From: Nanobdellota archaeon | GTDB taxonomy: Archaea > Nanobdellota > Nanobdellia > SCGC-AAA011-G17 > GW2011-AR17 | Direction of reading: 5' to 3' | Assembly (NCBI GenBank): GCA_018830945.1 | Contig: JAHJRD010000089.1 | Span: 1-43,248 of the forward strand | DNA length: 43,248 bases | In this document: in pieces, positions 34,285 through 43,055 of the stretch | Position numbering within the stretch: the stretch's first letter is position 1 | Layout: each line of letters begins with the position of its first letter | The notes under the pieces: generated by a model | What the model was told of the DNA's origin: nothing | The model's database searches: none | The model's input: only the letters and a program-made list of their open reading frames with translations | Position numbers and translations under genes: made by a program

Positions 34285-34295
34285 CGGCTTCGCCG
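34285..34295 (+). terminator. GC-rich hairpin after gyrA
   Basis: CGGC-TTC-GCCG (34285-34295) can form a short strong stem. It is followed by T-containing sequence from about 34313 and lies in the 144-base gap between convergent gyrA and the transglutaminase-like gene. A palindrome GGAATATTCC lies nearer the gyrA stop (about 34236-34245). A termination role is plausible but not certain. Confidence 0.35.
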
Positions 34296-34354
34296 CAGGA
34301 CTTCGGCATTAATTCTTTGCTTATAATGTTTTGAAAAGAACAGATTGTTTGAAG

Positions 34355-34370
34355 TGCGGCGGAGCCCGGC
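34355..34370. repeat. Convergent-junction motif, site B
   Basis: TGCGGCGGAGCCCGGC ends 6 bases beyond the minus-strand stop codon at 34377. It matches sites A (20869-20884) and C (38592-38607) at 13 and 14 of 16 positions. GAAG precedes both A and B. Confidence 0.6.
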
Positions 34371-34376
34371 TTGTTC

Positions 34377-36221
34377 TCAGCAAAACTCCGGCCTTGGAAT
34401 TAACCCTGAGCAGATATTTCTCCAGCCTTGCCTGTAATCCCCTTCCCCAATGCGCGTTATCTCTGCATCCATATTCTCAAACATTACTCTTCTTTCATCA
34501 GCCTCAAAAATAGGGCGCCAGCTTTCGTAGCCCCACCAGTGCTCAAGCGTGCTTGTTGTGATGTTTGCAGGCGCATATGCAATCACATCCCCTGCCCTCT
34601 TGCTCAATAAAGCATAAGCCATGCGCTCATAAGCATTAAGGTAAATCCTTCTGCTGTTAAGGTACAGCGCCATCTCTGCCCTGTTAGGGGTGTAGCCGTA
34701 GTAAGGCTCAGGCTCTGCATTGTTCATTGCATTGAACTCTGCAATAGTCATGAATATCTCATTTACAGGCACTTCCTGCAGCCCGCGCCTGTTGCTAAGG
34801 CCGTAAGGGTCGTCTCCGTGCATTAATGCGAGGCCTGCTGTCAGGAATAAAGGCCCCCTGTGCCCGCCAATAGTCATGTTTATTGAAACAGGAATGTTTA
34901 TTGTTTTCAACACAGCTGAATAAAGTGAGCTTGTGCCTGAGCATCCCTGTGTCCAGCTTTTCATGCCTTCTGGAGGATTTAATATCTTATCAACAGGATA
35001 GCTGCCGTTGTATCCGTATGCCATGTGGTTAATGTATGCGTTTGCAGCCATCTCATGAAATATGCCCTCCCTTATCCACTGCGTGAATGCGTAGATTGAT
35101 TCTTCCTGGGTTGCCCTTGCCATATCATTGCTTCTTAGGAATTCAAAACTGTAAAAAGCATTCCAGTCAGTTATGCCGGATAGCCCCCCTCCATTCTCCC
35201 AGTTTAAGAAGAATGTGTACGCAGGCCCTGTTGGAAGATCCCAGTAATTAATAAAATACCTGCTGTCAAGCAGGAATGCTTTTTGCTCATTTGTGTATGC
35301 CACTATGCTCCATGGAACAAGCTCATTGACTTCTGTGTAAAGCGAGACAGCTAAATGAGGTATCCACATGCTTAATGCTTCTTCTTCAGTGTAAAACTTT
35401 CTTGTGCTGTCAAGCCTTGCGCCCCATGGCACGTCAAACCCTTCCGGCGGCGCTTCAAAAGGAAACTGCTGCCCTGTTTCAAGCAGCGCAAGATAATGCG
35501 CCAGCATTTCCATCTTTTCTCTTGAATAGATAATGCTTTCTCCTGTGAGATGTTCTTCATCCACCCATATCATCTGCCTGAATATTGCCGGCCGCAGCCG
35601 CTGGAACCTCTGGTATTTTGCAATGTCAGCTAAAGCAAGAATCGGGTTTGCCGTGTCTTCTGCAGATAATGCAACAGGGTATGCAGGATGAGTGCCTGCA
35701 ATGTCAATCCAAATTCTCCTGAATGAATTTCTTACAGCGCTTATCACTCCTGGCCTTATTTCAAGAACAGCTGGCTTGATTTGAATTGCTGTTTTTATTG
35801 CCGCCTGCTCATTCCTTATTTTTAAAATGTCTTCTTTCTCATACTGCGCTTCCATTAAAAGGGTGTTTTCATCACTGTAATCAGGCAAAGCAACTTCTCC
35901 AGCTTGCTCTTCAGTCTCTTCTTCAGTTTCATCAATAATCATATCTTCTATAGCTTCTTCAGGCATTGGTTCAGCAGGCTCTTCTTCAGGAACAATCAAT
36001 GGCTCTTCAATTTCTTCTTCTGGAGGAATCACTGGCAGTGGCTGCAATTCTCTTACAGTCGGCAGTGCTGTTAATGGCTTTATCTCCTTGATAACTGCTG
36101 TATATTCAGTTACAGGGGCTTTTGGAACAGCTATGAAATTGCCTGTAATTCCTGCAAAGACCAATACAAGAATGCATGCAGCAATAATCCCTGCTGCAAT
36201 TAATGCCTTTCCCATCTTCAT
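34377..36221 (-). CDS. Membrane-anchored transglutaminase-like exoprotein (paralogue of 11949-13532)
   Basis: The 614-residue protein has one N-terminal transmembrane helix (about 5-27) and a long Glu/Pro-rich stalk (about 45-120, with PEEEIEEPLIVPEEE repeats). The extracellular domain is shared with the protein at 11949-13532: YQRFQRLRPAIFRQMIWVDE, MWIPHLAVSLYTEVNELVPW, GITDWNAFYSFEFL. The candidate triad is kept: Cys in TQGCSGTSSLYSAVL, His in GGHRGPLF and Asp in MHGDDPY. The stalk is longer than in the paralogue, which would place the enzyme farther from the membrane. Its own TATA-like stretch (TTATATATAAATAAA, about 36231-36245) separates it from lysS. Activity is inferred from the triad. 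Confidence 0.7.
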   Translation of the reverse strand: MKMGKALIAAGIIAACILVLVFAGITGNFIAVPKAPVTEYTAVIKEIKPLTALPTVRELQPLPVIPPEEEIEEPLIVPEEEPAEPMPEEAIEDMIIDETEEETEEQAGEVALPDYSDENTLLMEAQYEKEDILKIRNEQAAIKTAIQIKPAVLEIRPGVISAVRNSFRRIWIDIAGTHPAYPVALSAEDTANPILALADIAKYQRFQRLRPAIFRQMIWVDEEHLTGESIIYSREKMEMLAHYLALLETGQQFPFEAPPEGFDVPWGARLDSTRKFYTEEEALSMWIPHLAVSLYTEVNELVPWSIVAYTNEQKAFLLDSRYFINYWDLPTGPAYTFFLNWENGGGLSGITDWNAFYSFEFLRSNDMARATQEESIYAFTQWIREGIFHEMAANAYINHMAYGYNGSYPVDKILNPPEGMKSWTQGCSGTSSLYSAVLKTINIPVSINMTIGGHRGPLFLTAGLALMHGDDPYGLSNRRGLQEVPVNEIFMTIAEFNAMNNAEPEPYYGYTPNRAEMALYLNSRRIYLNAYERMAYALLSKRAGDVIAYAPANITTSTLEHWWGYESWRPIFEADERRVMFENMDAEITRIGEGDYRQGWRNICSGLIPRPEFC

Positions 36222-36259
36222 AAGTAGCGCTTTATTTATATATAATCCTTTGCCCTGGC

Positions 36260-37732
36260 TTATTTGTTCAGCGGCCGCATAATCGGAAAAAGAATTACAT
36301 CCCTTATTGAATGCGCGCCTGTCAGAAGCATTACCATCCTGTCAATACCCAATCCCAAGCCGCCCATTGGCGGCATTCCATGCTCCATTGCTGTTATGAA
36401 ATCATCATCCATTGGATGCGCTTCCTCATCACCGCCCCTTCCAAGCTCGGCCTGCTCTTCCAAAAGCTCTTTCTGGCGCACTGGGTCGTTTAATTCAGAA
36501 TATGCATTGCCTATTTCCCAGCCCATTATGAACGGCTCAAACCTTTCAATATGGTTCTCATCCCCTCTTTTTGCCTTGCATAATGGAGTTGATTCTTTAG
36601 GATGGTCTGTTATGAATGTCGGCTGTGTTAATTTTTCAGAAACAAGCTGGTCAAATATCTCTTCAATTGCCTTTCCGCGATTGTATTCGCCTTCATACTT
36701 TACCTTGTAATCATGCATTGTCTTGCGGATATCCTCATCGCTTAGCTCTTTGACATCAATATTAGTATGCTTCTTTATTGCATCAACCATTGAGATGCGC
36801 TCCCACTGCTTTGAAAAATCAAGCGTTACTCCGCAATACTCAACCTGCTCTTTTCCAAGCACTCTTTTGCAGACATGCCTGTAAAGCTCCTCTGTAAGCC
36901 TCATCATGTCATTGTAATCCTTGTATGCCCAGTAGCATTCCATCATTGTGAATTCAGGGTTGTGGGTCCTGTCAACTCCCTCATTCCTGAAGTTCTTGCA
37001 GATTGTGTAAACAGCCTCAAACCCGCCTCCAATCAATCTTTTCAAATAAAGCTCAGGCGAGATAGACAAGTACATGTCCATGTCCCAGGCATTTATCTTT
37101 GTCTTGAACGGCCTTGCGTTTGCCCCGCCGTAAACAGGCTGCAATAATGGGGTTTCAACCTCAACAAAGCTTTTTTTATCCAAAAACTCCCTGACAGCTG
37201 CAATCACCTTGCTTCTTGCCTCAAACACTTTCTTTACTTCAGGGTTGCTTAATAAATCCAAATACCTTTTCCTGTACCTTATTTCAGGGTCCTGCAATCC
37301 GTGGAACTTTTCAGGCAATGGCCTTAATGCTTTTGACAAAAGCTCAAACTTTTTCACATCTATTGACAATTCCCCTCTTTTTGTCCTGAACACTTCCCCT
37401 TCTGCTCCAAGATAATCGCCAAGGTCAATGTACTGCAATAATTCATATTTCTTTTTTAATTCATCTGATGAGAAGTAAAGCTGTATCCTGCCTGTATTGT
37501 CCTGGATGTGCATGAATGTTATTGCGCCCATTGAGCGCAGGCCCATGATTCTTCCTGCTGTTTTTGCTTTTTTTCCTGATTTTTCTTCCGGCTTTAATCC
37601 TAAAAACTTTGCCTGCAGCTCAGACGCAGCGTGCTTTTTATCATAGCTGTATGGATAGGCGTCTATTTTTTTCTCTTTTAATGCCTTTATCTTTGTTTTT
37701 CTCTCGTTTATCAGCTGCTCTTCAGGATCCAT
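36260..37732 (-). CDS. lysS: Lysyl-tRNA synthetase, class II
   Basis: The 490-residue enzyme has an N-terminal OB-fold anticodon-binding domain (about 50-155, with GRIMGLRSMGAITFMHIQD) and a class II core. Motif 2 is in FRNEGVDRTHNPEFTMMECY, and motif 3 in GLGLGIDRMVMLLTGAHSIR. It charges tRNA-Lys. Many archaea use the unrelated class I enzyme; the class II form is the bacterial/eukaryotic type and occurs in some archaea. A minus-strand TATA-like CCTATATAAAC (about 37758-37768) lies near 30 bases before the ATG. Two ATGs (37736 and 37732) are close together, and only 37732 is in frame. Confidence 0.96.
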   Translation of the reverse strand: MDPEEQLINERKTKIKALKEKKIDAYPYSYDKKHAASELQAKFLGLKPEEKSGKKAKTAGRIMGLRSMGAITFMHIQDNTGRIQLYFSSDELKKKYELLQYIDLGDYLGAEGEVFRTKRGELSIDVKKFELLSKALRPLPEKFHGLQDPEIRYRKRYLDLLSNPEVKKVFEARSKVIAAVREFLDKKSFVEVETPLLQPVYGGANARPFKTKINAWDMDMYLSISPELYLKRLIGGGFEAVYTICKNFRNEGVDRTHNPEFTMMECYWAYKDYNDMMRLTEELYRHVCKRVLGKEQVEYCGVTLDFSKQWERISMVDAIKKHTNIDVKELSDEDIRKTMHDYKVKYEGEYNRGKAIEEIFDQLVSEKLTQPTFITDHPKESTPLCKAKRGDENHIERFEPFIMGWEIGNAYSELNDPVRQKELLEEQAELGRGGDEEAHPMDDDFITAMEHGMPPMGGLGLGIDRMVMLLTGAHSIRDVILFPIMRPLNK

Positions 37733-37778
37733 GCATGAATAGTAAGAAAATTGATGTTTATATAGGTTTTTGTGCTGT

Positions 37779-37790
37779 GAGGCCGGCCTC
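37779..37790. repeat. 12-bp GC palindrome GAGGCCGGCCTC
   Basis: A perfect palindrome lies in the otherwise AT-rich divergent gap between lysS and the toxin-antitoxin-like pair, just upstream of the lysS TATA-like element. Short, and its role is unknown. Confidence 0.4.
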
Positions 37791-37881
37791 CGGCATGCTT
37801 GTTTTGTTTTCCTGCAATGAGCATTAATCTCCTGTTTGCATATCCGGAAATTTTAACACTTTTCCGGACAAAACTTTTTAT

Positions 37882-38208
37882 ATGAGCTGTGGATATATCG
37901 CTCCTGTGGTAAAAAGAGGTTTTAGACAGCAATCACAGAAGTTTGGGAAAAGCTTATATAGTCAATTAGACTACATATTTATAGCATTAATAGCTTCCCT
38001 TGTCTTTTATCGGGAGATAGTTCCCCACAGACATTACCTGGAGGAGCACGCCAGGAATTTCCCGTGGCACAAGGTAGTGGAAATTATACTCGCCACTAAA
38101 AACCCGAGAAAGAAAAGGGGTAAGTTTGAAATAGAATTAAACGGCTATTATGTGCTGTTTGAAGTGAAAATGGGCATTATATATGTTATTAATGCCAAGC
38201 GAGGATAA
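37882..38208 (+). CDS. Probable toxin of a type II toxin-antitoxin pair (DUF4258-like)
   Basis: The 108-residue frame carries, from about residue 45, a compact domain YREIVPHRHYLEEHARNFPW, then KVVEIILATKNPRKKRGKFE, then a beta-rich end YYVLFEVKMGIIYVINAKRG. This pattern is like DUF4258/BrnT-type small RNase toxins, with an early His and a C-terminal strand pair. The first 45 or so residues look unlike the family, so the true start is unclear. ATG 37882 and GTG 37906 are possible, and a second TATA-like box with an operator at 37949-37973 lies within this frame. The next gene, 3 bases on, is a zinc-ribbon AbrB-like protein, the expected antitoxin. Confidence 0.5.
   Translation: MSCGYIAPVVKRGFRQQSQKFGKSLYSQLDYIFIALIASLVFYREIVPHRHYLEEHARNFPWHKVVEIILATKNPRKKRGKFEIELNGYYVLFEVKMGIIYVINAKRG
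37949..37973 (+). promoter_or_regulatory. TATA-like box with 15-bp inverted repeat
   Basis: AAGCTTATATA (from 37950) is followed by TAGTC-AATTA-GACTA (37959-37973), a perfect five-base-arm inverted repeat. This is a typical place for autoregulation of a toxin-antitoxin operon. If it is the real promoter, the toxin must start downstream at a non-ATG codon. Confidence 0.4.
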
Positions 38209-38211
38209 AAA

Positions 38212-38535
38212 ATGAATTGCTCAAAATGTAAAATACGGCTGAAGGAAGTCAAAGTCAAGGTGTATGGCGCAAAAAATAAGGTGCTAAGCTACCAGTGCCC
38301 TAAATGCCATTATTTTGAGTTTGAGCCGGAATCCTCGAAAAAGGTTGTTGAAGAGCTTAGGGAAACCCCTCTGAAGATTAAGCAGAACATAATCAAGCTG
38401 TCGCAGGACAGGCTTGGCATTTATTTCAATGTGAATATTGTAAGAAGCCTTGGCTTAAAAAAAGGCGAAGAGGTTTTATTGTCTGTTCCTGACAAAAAGC
38501 ATATTCTTCTGGAATTGCAGGAAAATAAGAAATAA
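38212..38535 (+). CDS. Zinc-ribbon plus AbrB-like protein, probable antitoxin
   Basis: The 107-residue protein has an N-terminal four-cysteine zinc ribbon (Cys3, Cys6, Cys29, Cys32: NCSKCKI and YQCPKCHYFEF) like YgiT/MqsA-type antitoxins. The C-terminal AbrB/MazE-like domain (about 65-103) has LGIYFNVNIVRSLGLKKGEE and VLLSVPDKKHILLEL. It starts 3 bases after the upstream ORF. In such pairs the antitoxin neutralises the toxin and represses the operon. It converges on the giant gene at 38610. Confidence 0.7.
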   Translation: MNCSKCKIRLKEVKVKVYGAKNKVLSYQCPKCHYFEFEPESSKKVVEELRETPLKIKQNIIKLSQDRLGIYFNVNIVRSLGLKKGEEVLLSVPDKKHILLELQENKK

Positions 38536-38591
38536 CCTGCATCCGGCGTGAACCTAAGCTATTAATATAATGTGCATTAATAGAATTACTT

Positions 38592-38607
38592 TGCAGCGGA
38601 GCTCGGC
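38592..38607. repeat. Convergent-junction motif, site C
   Basis: TGCAGCGGAGCTCGGC ends 2 bases beyond the minus-strand stop codon of the giant gene (38610). It differs from site A by one base. See 20869-20884 and 34355-34370. Confidence 0.6.
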
Positions 38608-38609
38608 CT

Positions 38610-41600
38610 TTACCAGTTCCCGCCGAACCAGAAGTTCCATTTTTCAGGGTCAATCATGCTGATATTGAACCTTAATCTCCCAAACATTGAATTGAAGTTT
38701 AACAGAAGCCCTGCATCATAATGGGTTTCGTACGGCAATCTCCAATTCCTTTCATCATTGTTTTCAATATGGGGATTGTAATACCATGCAGAGCCGACAT
38801 CTGCATAAACTCCAAGTTCTATTCCAGGGAATATAAAGAATCCGCTGTACTCAGTCAGGGGCTTGCTGAAAATTGCTCCAGCAACCTCAAACAATGGCGA
38901 CCTTACTTCAAGGCTTGCAAGGAAGAAGTTGTTTCCTGATTCTGATGCAAAATCAACCCCTCTTAATGTCTGGTTGCCGCCAAGCATGTATAATGTAGGA
39001 ACCATGCCATAGCTGAATCCGCCTTCTGCTCTTGCAGCGATTGTCACAAGCTCGTGAGGCGTGTAATATCCGCGTATGCCTCCGTTAACATCAACGTTGC
39101 TCATTTCATTGTGGGAAACACTGTATCCCTGCTCAAGATTGAGATAAGCCCTAAAGCCGCCGATTGGGCCTTCCATGCTCCAGAATGTATCATCATAGCC
39201 AAGCCCGAATCCCAGCTTGAGCACGTGGTTGTCTCCGGCAAAGTCAAGATTATTGTTTTGCACTCTTTGGAATTCATATCCTCCTCTTAAGTCAAAGTGC
39301 AGGCTTCTTGTCAGGTCAAACAAATGAGTATAAGTTGCGCCTGTGTAAATGTCATTGGCATAGTGGTTGATGTATGCCTGGGCTGAGAAGTTATTTTCCA
39401 GATCCATATAGCCTATTATTCCCCTGTTCCATTTCTCAAAGTCGCCGATAAAGTCAATGAGCATCATCTTTTCCCACAGGTTGTCTCTTGTGAGTATTGA
39501 AAGCTGCAAAAATCCCGCGCTTCCATTGTATGCGCCCATTGCGGCAAGGTGCATGCTGTCAAACGGAAGGCTTGAAACCGGCTCAACATCCCTTGCTTCA
39601 GGCGCGCCTGAAATCCTTACATCACGAACCCTTTCCATGTAAGGAAGTATAATCCTTTGCCCTCTTGTCCTGAAATTAATTCCATCTTCCCCATATGAAG
39701 GAAGGAACTCATTTGCCTCTGTTGCCGCAATGCTTGTCACCCTGCCTGTCCTCAAGTCCTTTTCAAAAACATCAAAATTATTGCCGTTGAACCGGGCATA
39801 TGCCAGCTTCCCTGCATCTGCGTCAAAGCCCAAAGCGCTGTTGATTTCCCTCTGCGCAGCCTGCTCCAGGTCAATGATTCTTACATCGCTTCCATTGCTT
39901 ATAATAAGATTATTTCCATCAATAACAGCATCCCCTACTTCCAACAATTCATTAAAGTCACCGTCATACATATAGGCGGAAACTCCATACATTGTCTTTT
40001 CCCTTACCATCATATTGCCGTTGGCGCCTTTTGAATAGAACCTTCTTCCGTCTTCAAGCACTCTGTGCAGTGAAAGAGCATTATTTCTTATCTCGCCTGC
40101 ATAAAGCTCCTCATACTCTGCATCATCTCCTGTCCTTAAAACCTCAAGCATAACCCTGCCTCTGCTTATATCAAGAGAAGAAACTGTATCATCATCCTCA
40201 TCAATGTGTACTGGCACAAAAAAGCTCCGGGTTTCATTATTATGTTCATACACAATTTTTAATCCTTCATCAATGTTGAATGAGGCGACAATGCCATTTT
40301 CAGATGTAAATCCCCATGATGCAAGCTGGTCCTCATCAAAAGCACCGTGCTCTGTTGTTGTGTTTGTTGCAGCATCATAAACACAGACAGAAGCCATGTC
40401 TTCAACACGCCTGCTGTTGCATACAGCCGCAACCATTGTCCCGTCTTCAGACAGCTTTGTGTTTTCAGGCTCAATGCCCCTGTCTGAGAAAGGCTTTCTT
40501 ACAATATTGCTGTCAACTTCAAGGAAGAGCTGCCTTCCAATGTCAAAATACATATGCGTATCATTCACAAACGCCATTTCCTTTAATTGGTGAGTTGATT
40601 CAAGATCAGGTATGCGCCTTGCTTCTGTTGTGTTTGTAAAAGAATCATAGATATAGAACTGGAACGGGAAATCCGCTCTTTCTTCCTGGTCCCTTAATGA
40701 CATCCTGTTGTTTACTGCGAATACCATATACCTGCCGTCATTTGACATTGCCCTGCCAAACACAGTATGGCTTTCCTCAAAGCCCCTCACAAATCTTTCT
40801 GTTTCAGAGTCAATTGCAAGCCTTTGCTGGATTCTTTCTTCCTGTCTTGCACGCCTTGGCGCAACAAGGTTTTCAAGGTTCCCGTCTTTCATTCTGAGGA
40901 AAGTGAGATCTTGAGGCACAGGATTATTATTAACAACAGGCATGGCTTCCATGTAGATTGCGCCGAAATCAGCGCCAATCCTGCTTACCTGGTATGTTGT
41001 GCCGTTGGATGAAACAAACAAGCCGTCATTGTTTGCAGTGAATGCATTGTGCCTTGTTTCCTGCCTTTCTCCTGCTTCTTCATCTGCTGAAAGCTCCCTT
41101 CTTAACAATTGCTCGGCAGAAGGCGCCTGCATCCTGTGCATTGTCCTTGCAAAGCCTTTCAATGAATTGAATAATATCTCATCATCTGAAAGCCACTGCG
41201 GTGAAATAGCTGCTATGTTCGCATCATCCACTTTGTAATGCGTCTTTTTATCCATCTCATACATGTAAAGGCTTATGTTCAGGTTTTCATCGCCGACAAA
41301 TGCTATCCTGCTGCCGTCAGGCGAGAATCTTGGCGAGCCAGCATTAAAGCTTCCGTCTGTTATTGCCCGCATCTGCCCTGTCTCTAATTCCATTAAATAG
41401 AGATTGTCAACATACCAGTCATCTTTCCTGTCTTCTTTTGATATTACAAGCTTCCCTTCACTATAGTCAATCCCATTGTACCCTGACTGCCCTTCTGTCA
41501 GCTGCTCAAGCTCTTCTGTTGCTATATTAAATATGAATACCTGCGCAAATCCGTTCTTATGCCCTATGAATGCAATCCTTTCCTCATCAACAATTCTCGG

Positions 41601-43055
41601 GCTTTTTATTACAAGTATGTCCTCAAGCTTGAATTCTTTTTCACTTCCTAAATCCAAATCCCTGTCTTCACTGTCATATGTGTAAGGAACAACCCTTAAT
41701 ACATCAGAATCATTGTTTCTTATTGAATAAACAATCTTTGAGCCGTCAATGTCAGCGCCGCCCCTGAAGTTGTGCAATGAGTCATTGGTGTCGCGCCTGT
41801 CGCACACGATTGTCGCGCCAGAAATCCTGCTTAATTCATCAACATGCTTTGCATACAGGCAGTTCTGCCCAACATCCCTTGCTCCTGCAACAAAAAAGCC
41901 GCCATGGGCTGCCAATACAGCGCCGCCTTCCATCTTTACTGCCCTGCTTACAATGTCAGGGTTTCCTCTCAAATGGCTGTAAAGCTCTTCTGCTTTATTG
42001 TCAAGCCTGTTTTGCAGCTCATCAATGCTTATACCTAATGATTTTTTTACATTGTCTGGGAATTCATCGCCCATGTTCTGCCTTAATCTTATCAATGCCT
42101 GCTCCCCGAATTCCTCTGCAATAAACTTTGAAATGAACTGCCCTTCCTTGTACATGAGCCATGTGCCATTAGCCATCCACATCCTGTCCAATGGCAGGAA
42201 AAAGCCGTTTTGGTAAGCGTTTCTTATGAATGTGTCTGCCTCAGCATCCCAGTGGTTTGGCGTTGATACATACTCTGCAGTTCCTTCAATGAGCCAGAGC
42301 GGAATATTGAAATTTTCAACATCCTGTGTTGCGCTCACGTTTGTCATTTTCTGGATGTCATGCCAGTGAGTATACTCGTGCTTCCATACGTGCTTCCAGT
42401 CTGAGAAGTCTCCTTCGAACAATGATAATACCCTGTACTTCATGTCTTCGCTTACAAATGTGATTCCGCCTAATCCTTCAGGCACATAAGGGAGGAGTCT
42501 TGTCTGCTCAAAATCCCTTCTTGAATGGTATAAGTAAGACCATGTTTTTAAGTCAGCTGCGTTGTTGCCAAACAAATTGCTTAAGTCATCATAGCATAAC
42601 TCTGAATAATCAATAAAATCCTCAAGCATTGTTTCATTATATGTATATACTCTAAAATGCTGCGTCTCGTAATTGCTCCAGTCAAGCTCTTCATAATTAG
42701 GGCGGTGATGGCCAAAGTTCCTTGCGCCTAAGTTCTGCACTAATCTTGACCTGCCTGAGCTTCTCCAGAATAGGTTGAACATCTGCTCCATGAGCTGCTC
42801 GCCTGACGCCAATACTTCCTCCCTGTTGAAGAATTCCGAGTCAGCAATTCTTAATGCATATGTGTCTTCAAGGTCTTCAGTTTCTTTTAATTCATCAATT
42901 GTGACTGGCGTTGTGTCAATCTGCGCTGCTGTTGGCTGTATTATAAGGTCTTCAATGGATTGTGCTTGAGCGTCTGCTATTGACGGAATTGCTATTGAAG
43001 ATGCTAGTGCAAGCCCCCCTAAAACATTCTTTAAACCTGCTTTTTTATGCCTCAT
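38610..43055 (-). CDS. Secreted gluzincin-type peptidase, TolB-like propeller and Omp85/BamA-like barrel
   Basis: The 1481-residue protein has a signal peptide (about 1-30) and a peptidase-MA-like domain with HEYTH (226-230) and the third ligand Glu257 in PLWLIEGTAEYVS. The flanking YHSRRDFEQTRLLPYVPEGL and YKEGQFISKFIAEEFG are as in bacterial members. A long run of beta-propeller repeats (about 385-1150) includes SPRFSPDGSRIAFVGDE of the PD40/WD40-like type. The C-terminal 300 residues resemble a surface-antigen (D15) barrel: MLGGNQTLRGVDFASESGNN (from 1357), ASLEVRSPLF, GIELGVYADVGSAWYY, and an aromatic last residue (W1481). The same domain order is known in outer-membrane proteins of diderm bacteria. 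A minus-strand TATA-like CTTTATAAACC (about 43090-43100) lies upstream. Confidence 0.8.
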   Translation of the reverse strand: MRHKKAGLKNVLGGLALASSIAIPSIADAQAQSIEDLIIQPTAAQIDTTPVTIDELKETEDLEDTYALRIADSEFFNREEVLASGEQLMEQMFNLFWRSSGRSRLVQNLGARNFGHHRPNYEELDWSNYETQHFRVYTYNETMLEDFIDYSELCYDDLSNLFGNNAADLKTWSYLYHSRRDFEQTRLLPYVPEGLGGITFVSEDMKYRVLSLFEGDFSDWKHVWKHEYTHWHDIQKMTNVSATQDVENFNIPLWLIEGTAEYVSTPNHWDAEADTFIRNAYQNGFFLPLDRMWMANGTWLMYKEGQFISKFIAEEFGEQALIRLRQNMGDEFPDNVKKSLGISIDELQNRLDNKAEELYSHLRGNPDIVSRAVKMEGGAVLAAHGGFFVAGARDVGQNCLYAKHVDELSRISGATIVCDRRDTNDSLHNFRGGADIDGSKIVYSIRNNDSDVLRVVPYTYDSEDRDLDLGSEKEFKLEDILVIKSPRIVDEERIAFIGHKNGFAQVFIFNIATEELEQLTEGQSGYNGIDYSEGKLVISKEDRKDDWYVDNLYLMELETGQMRAITDGSFNAGSPRFSPDGSRIAFVGDENLNISLYMYEMDKKTHYKVDDANIAAISPQWLSDDEILFNSLKGFARTMHRMQAPSAEQLLRRELSADEEAGERQETRHNAFTANNDGLFVSSNGTTYQVSRIGADFGAIYMEAMPVVNNNPVPQDLTFLRMKDGNLENLVAPRRARQEERIQQRLAIDSETERFVRGFEESHTVFGRAMSNDGRYMVFAVNNRMSLRDQEERADFPFQFYIYDSFTNTTEARRIPDLESTHQLKEMAFVNDTHMYFDIGRQLFLEVDSNIVRKPFSDRGIEPENTKLSEDGTMVAAVCNSRRVEDMASVCVYDAATNTTTEHGAFDEDQLASWGFTSENGIVASFNIDEGLKIVYEHNNETRSFFVPVHIDEDDDTVSSLDISRGRVMLEVLRTGDDAEYEELYAGEIRNNALSLHRVLEDGRRFYSKGANGNMMVREKTMYGVSAYMYDGDFNELLEVGDAVIDGNNLIISNGSDVRIIDLEQAAQREINSALGFDADAGKLAYARFNGNNFDVFEKDLRTGRVTSIAATEANEFLPSYGEDGINFRTRGQRIILPYMERVRDVRISGAPEARDVEPVSSLPFDSMHLAAMGAYNGSAGFLQLSILTRDNLWEKMMLIDFIGDFEKWNRGIIGYMDLENNFSAQAYINHYANDIYTGATYTHLFDLTRSLHFDLRGGYEFQRVQNNNLDFAGDNHVLKLGFGLGYDDTFWSMEGPIGGFRAYLNLEQGYSVSHNEMSNVDVNGGIRGYYTPHELVTIAARAEGGFSYGMVPTLYMLGGNQTLRGVDFASESGNNFFLASLEVRSPLFEVAGAIFSKPLTEYSGFFIFPGIELGVYADVGSAWYYNPHIENNDERNWRLPYETHYDAGLLLNFNSMFGRLRFNISMIDPEKWNFWFGGNW

